Part shown: positions 63,040 to 64,000 of the stretch, in pieces
Numbering within the stretch: position 1 is the stretch's first letter
How the letters are laid out: each line of letters begins with the position of its first letter
NCBI RefSeq assembly: GCF_900108175.1
Contig: NZ_FNVO01000002.1
Coordinates: 125,051 to 189,050, forward strand
Source: Thermomonospora echinospora
GTDB taxonomy: Bacteria; Actinomycetota; Actinomycetes; Streptosporangiales; Streptosporangiaceae
Direction of reading: 5' to 3'
Length of the DNA stretch: 64,000 nucleotides
Made by a program: the position numbers and the translations under genes
The notes under the pieces: generated by a model
The model's input: only the letters and a program-made list of their open reading frames with translations
What the model was told of the DNA's origin: nothing
Databases searched by the model: none

Positions 63040-64000
63040 TCACGGTCCAGGGGCGTCCTCGAACGGGACGGGCGTCCACCCGCCGCCGCCCGCGGCACTG
63101 TCCTCGACGGCGGCCAGCACCCGCTGGACCTGCAGGCCGTCGGCGAACGAGGGGGACGGGTCGGTGCCCGCGGCGATCGCCGACAGCAGGTCGGCGATCT
63201 CGTGGGTGAAGGTGTGCTCGTAGCCGAGCAGGTGGCCGGGCGGCCACCAGGCGGCGGCGTAGCGGTGGGAGGGCTCGGTCACCAGGATCCGGCGGAATCC
63301 GGCCTCGCCCCCGTCGAGCGTGTGGTCGTGGAACCACAGCTCGTTCATCGCCTCGAAGTCGAAGACGAGGCTGCCGCGTGAGCCGTTGACCTCGATGCGC
63401 AGCGCATTCTTGCGGCCGGTGGCGAACCGGGTGGCCTCGAACAAGGCGACGGCGCCGCCGGCGGTGCGCCCGAGGAACAGCGCCGCGTCGTCCACCGTCA
63501 CCGGCCCCCGCTCGGTGCCCGCGGACGCCGTCAGCCCGGCCGAGGCAGTGGCCAGCGGGCGTTCGGTCACGAACGTCTCCAGCAGCGCGGACACCCCGAT
63601 GAGCCGGTCACCGGTGATGAACTGGGCGGTGTCGACGAGGTGCGCGCCGATGTCGCCGAGCGCACCCGACCCGGCCCGTTCCCGGTCCAGCCGCCAGCTC
63701 AGCGGGGCCTCGGGGTCGGCCAGCCAGTCCTGCAAGTACTGGGCGCGGATGTGCCGGACCGTGCCCAGCCTGCCGTCGGCCACCAGGCGGCGGGCCAGCG
63801 CGACGGCCGGGACGCGCCGGTAGTTGAAGGCGACCATGGCGCGCACGCCCCGCGCCGCCGCCCGCTCGGCCGCCGCCGCCATCGCCTCCGCCTCGGCGAC
63901 CGTGTTGGCCAGCGGCTTCTCGCACAGCACGTGCTTGCCGGCGCCGAGCGCCGCGAGGGCGATCTCGGCATGGGTGTCGCCGGGCGCACAGATGTCGATC
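63040..64000 (-). CDS. Gfo/Idh/MocA-family oxidoreductase, N terminus beyond window
   Basis: 320 residues visible, open at the right edge. From the end of the Rossmann domain (IDICAPGDTHAEIALAALGAGKHVLCEKPLA, where EKP is the family hallmark) through the C-terminal alpha/beta domain (GVRAMVAFNYRRVPAVALA, GALGDIGAHLVDTAQF, GRKNALRIEVNGSRGSLVFDFE, PPGHLLGYEHTFTHEIADLLSAI). NAD(P)-dependent sugar or inositol-type dehydrogenase. The NAD-binding GxGxxG motif is outside the window. Substrate unknown. Confidence 0.93.
   Translation of the reverse strand, partial: IDICAPGDTHAEIALAALGAGKHVLCEKPLANTVAEAEAMAAAAERAAARGVRAMVAFNYRRVPAVALARRLVADGRLGTVRHIRAQYLQDWLADPEAPLSWRLDRERAGSGALGDIGAHLVDTAQFITGDRLIGVSALLETFVTERPLATASAGLTASAGTERGPVTVDDAALFLGRTAGGAVALFEATRFATGRKNALRIEVNGSRGSLVFDFEAMNELWFHDHTLDGGEAGFRRILVTEPSHRYAAAWWPPGHLLGYEHTFTHEIADLLSAIAAGTDPSPSFADGLQVQRVLAAVEDSAAGGGGWTPVPFEDAPGP

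Overview
The window is very GC-rich DNA with tightly packed genes, frequent ATGA or GTGA start/stop overlaps and many GTG starts, as expected for an actinomycete. The ergothioneine genes, a four-gene conservon, a KstR-type steroid regulator with matching operators, and many cytochromes P450 fit a filamentous actinobacterium of the Streptosporangiales/Thermomonosporaceae kind (for example an Actinomadura relative). That placement is inference from gene content. I saw no rRNA, tRNA, CRISPR array, integrase or transposase.

Layout. 1-1.3 kb: tail of an ABC exporter ATPase facing an orphan LuxR regulator, possibly the edge of a ram-like (class III lanthipeptide) locus. 1.3-9.9 kb: bacterioferritin and a histidine-utilisation operon (hutH, hutU, an M20 amidohydrolase, hutF, hutI), with a divergent IclR regulator and an 18-bp perfect palindrome between them. 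10-15 kb: an osmoprotectant/betaine-type ABC importer, divergent from a second histidine-ammonia-lyase-like protein whose MIO-forming loop is altered. 15-22 kb: a LacI regulator with a triple operator, an amidohydrolase plus cysteine dioxygenase pair, and egtABCD for ergothioneine. 22-23.4 kb: a membrane-anchored sigma-factor-like protein.

23.5-26.6 kb, 39.8-45 kb and 49.5-50.2 kb look like parts of one steroid side-chain catabolic regulon. They hold a FadE28/FadE29-like acyl-CoA dehydrogenase pair, a KstR-like TetR regulator, a FadA5-like thiolase, a metallo-beta-lactamase-fold enzyme, two steroid-type P450s, a PPOX-family protein and a ferredoxin. A copy of the KstR motif TNNAACNNGTTNNA (one copy with one mismatch) lies in front of each group. 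Between them lie purine genes (allantoicase; 8-oxoguanine/guanine-type deaminase with xanthine dehydrogenase FAD and FeS subunits but no molybdenum subunit), a 3beta-HSD-like/P450/GT2 operon with a divergent P450, and a PepSY protein with its two-component system.

45-49.3 kb: a GT4 glycosyltransferase, a methyltransferase (apparent CTG start) and an alpha/alpha-toroid protein form an uncharacterised module, followed by a hairpin-rich repeat island and a second methyltransferase. 50-57.6 kb: an extracellular nuclease, two very small proteins, a D-cysteine desulfhydrase/ACC-deaminase-like enzyme, a membrane-anchored Asp-box propeller protein and a cupin. 57.6-61.5 kb: a complete conservon (cvnA-D). 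61.8-64 kb: a CbiX-like protein and a Gfo/Idh/MocA oxidoreductase cut by the window end.

The most intriguing possibility is a histidine-betaine (hercynine/ergothioneine) economy at 2-22 kb. It has genes to make ergothioneine, a betaine-family importer, a lyase-fold enzyme without a normal MIO triad, and a complete path from urocanate towards glutamate, all side by side.
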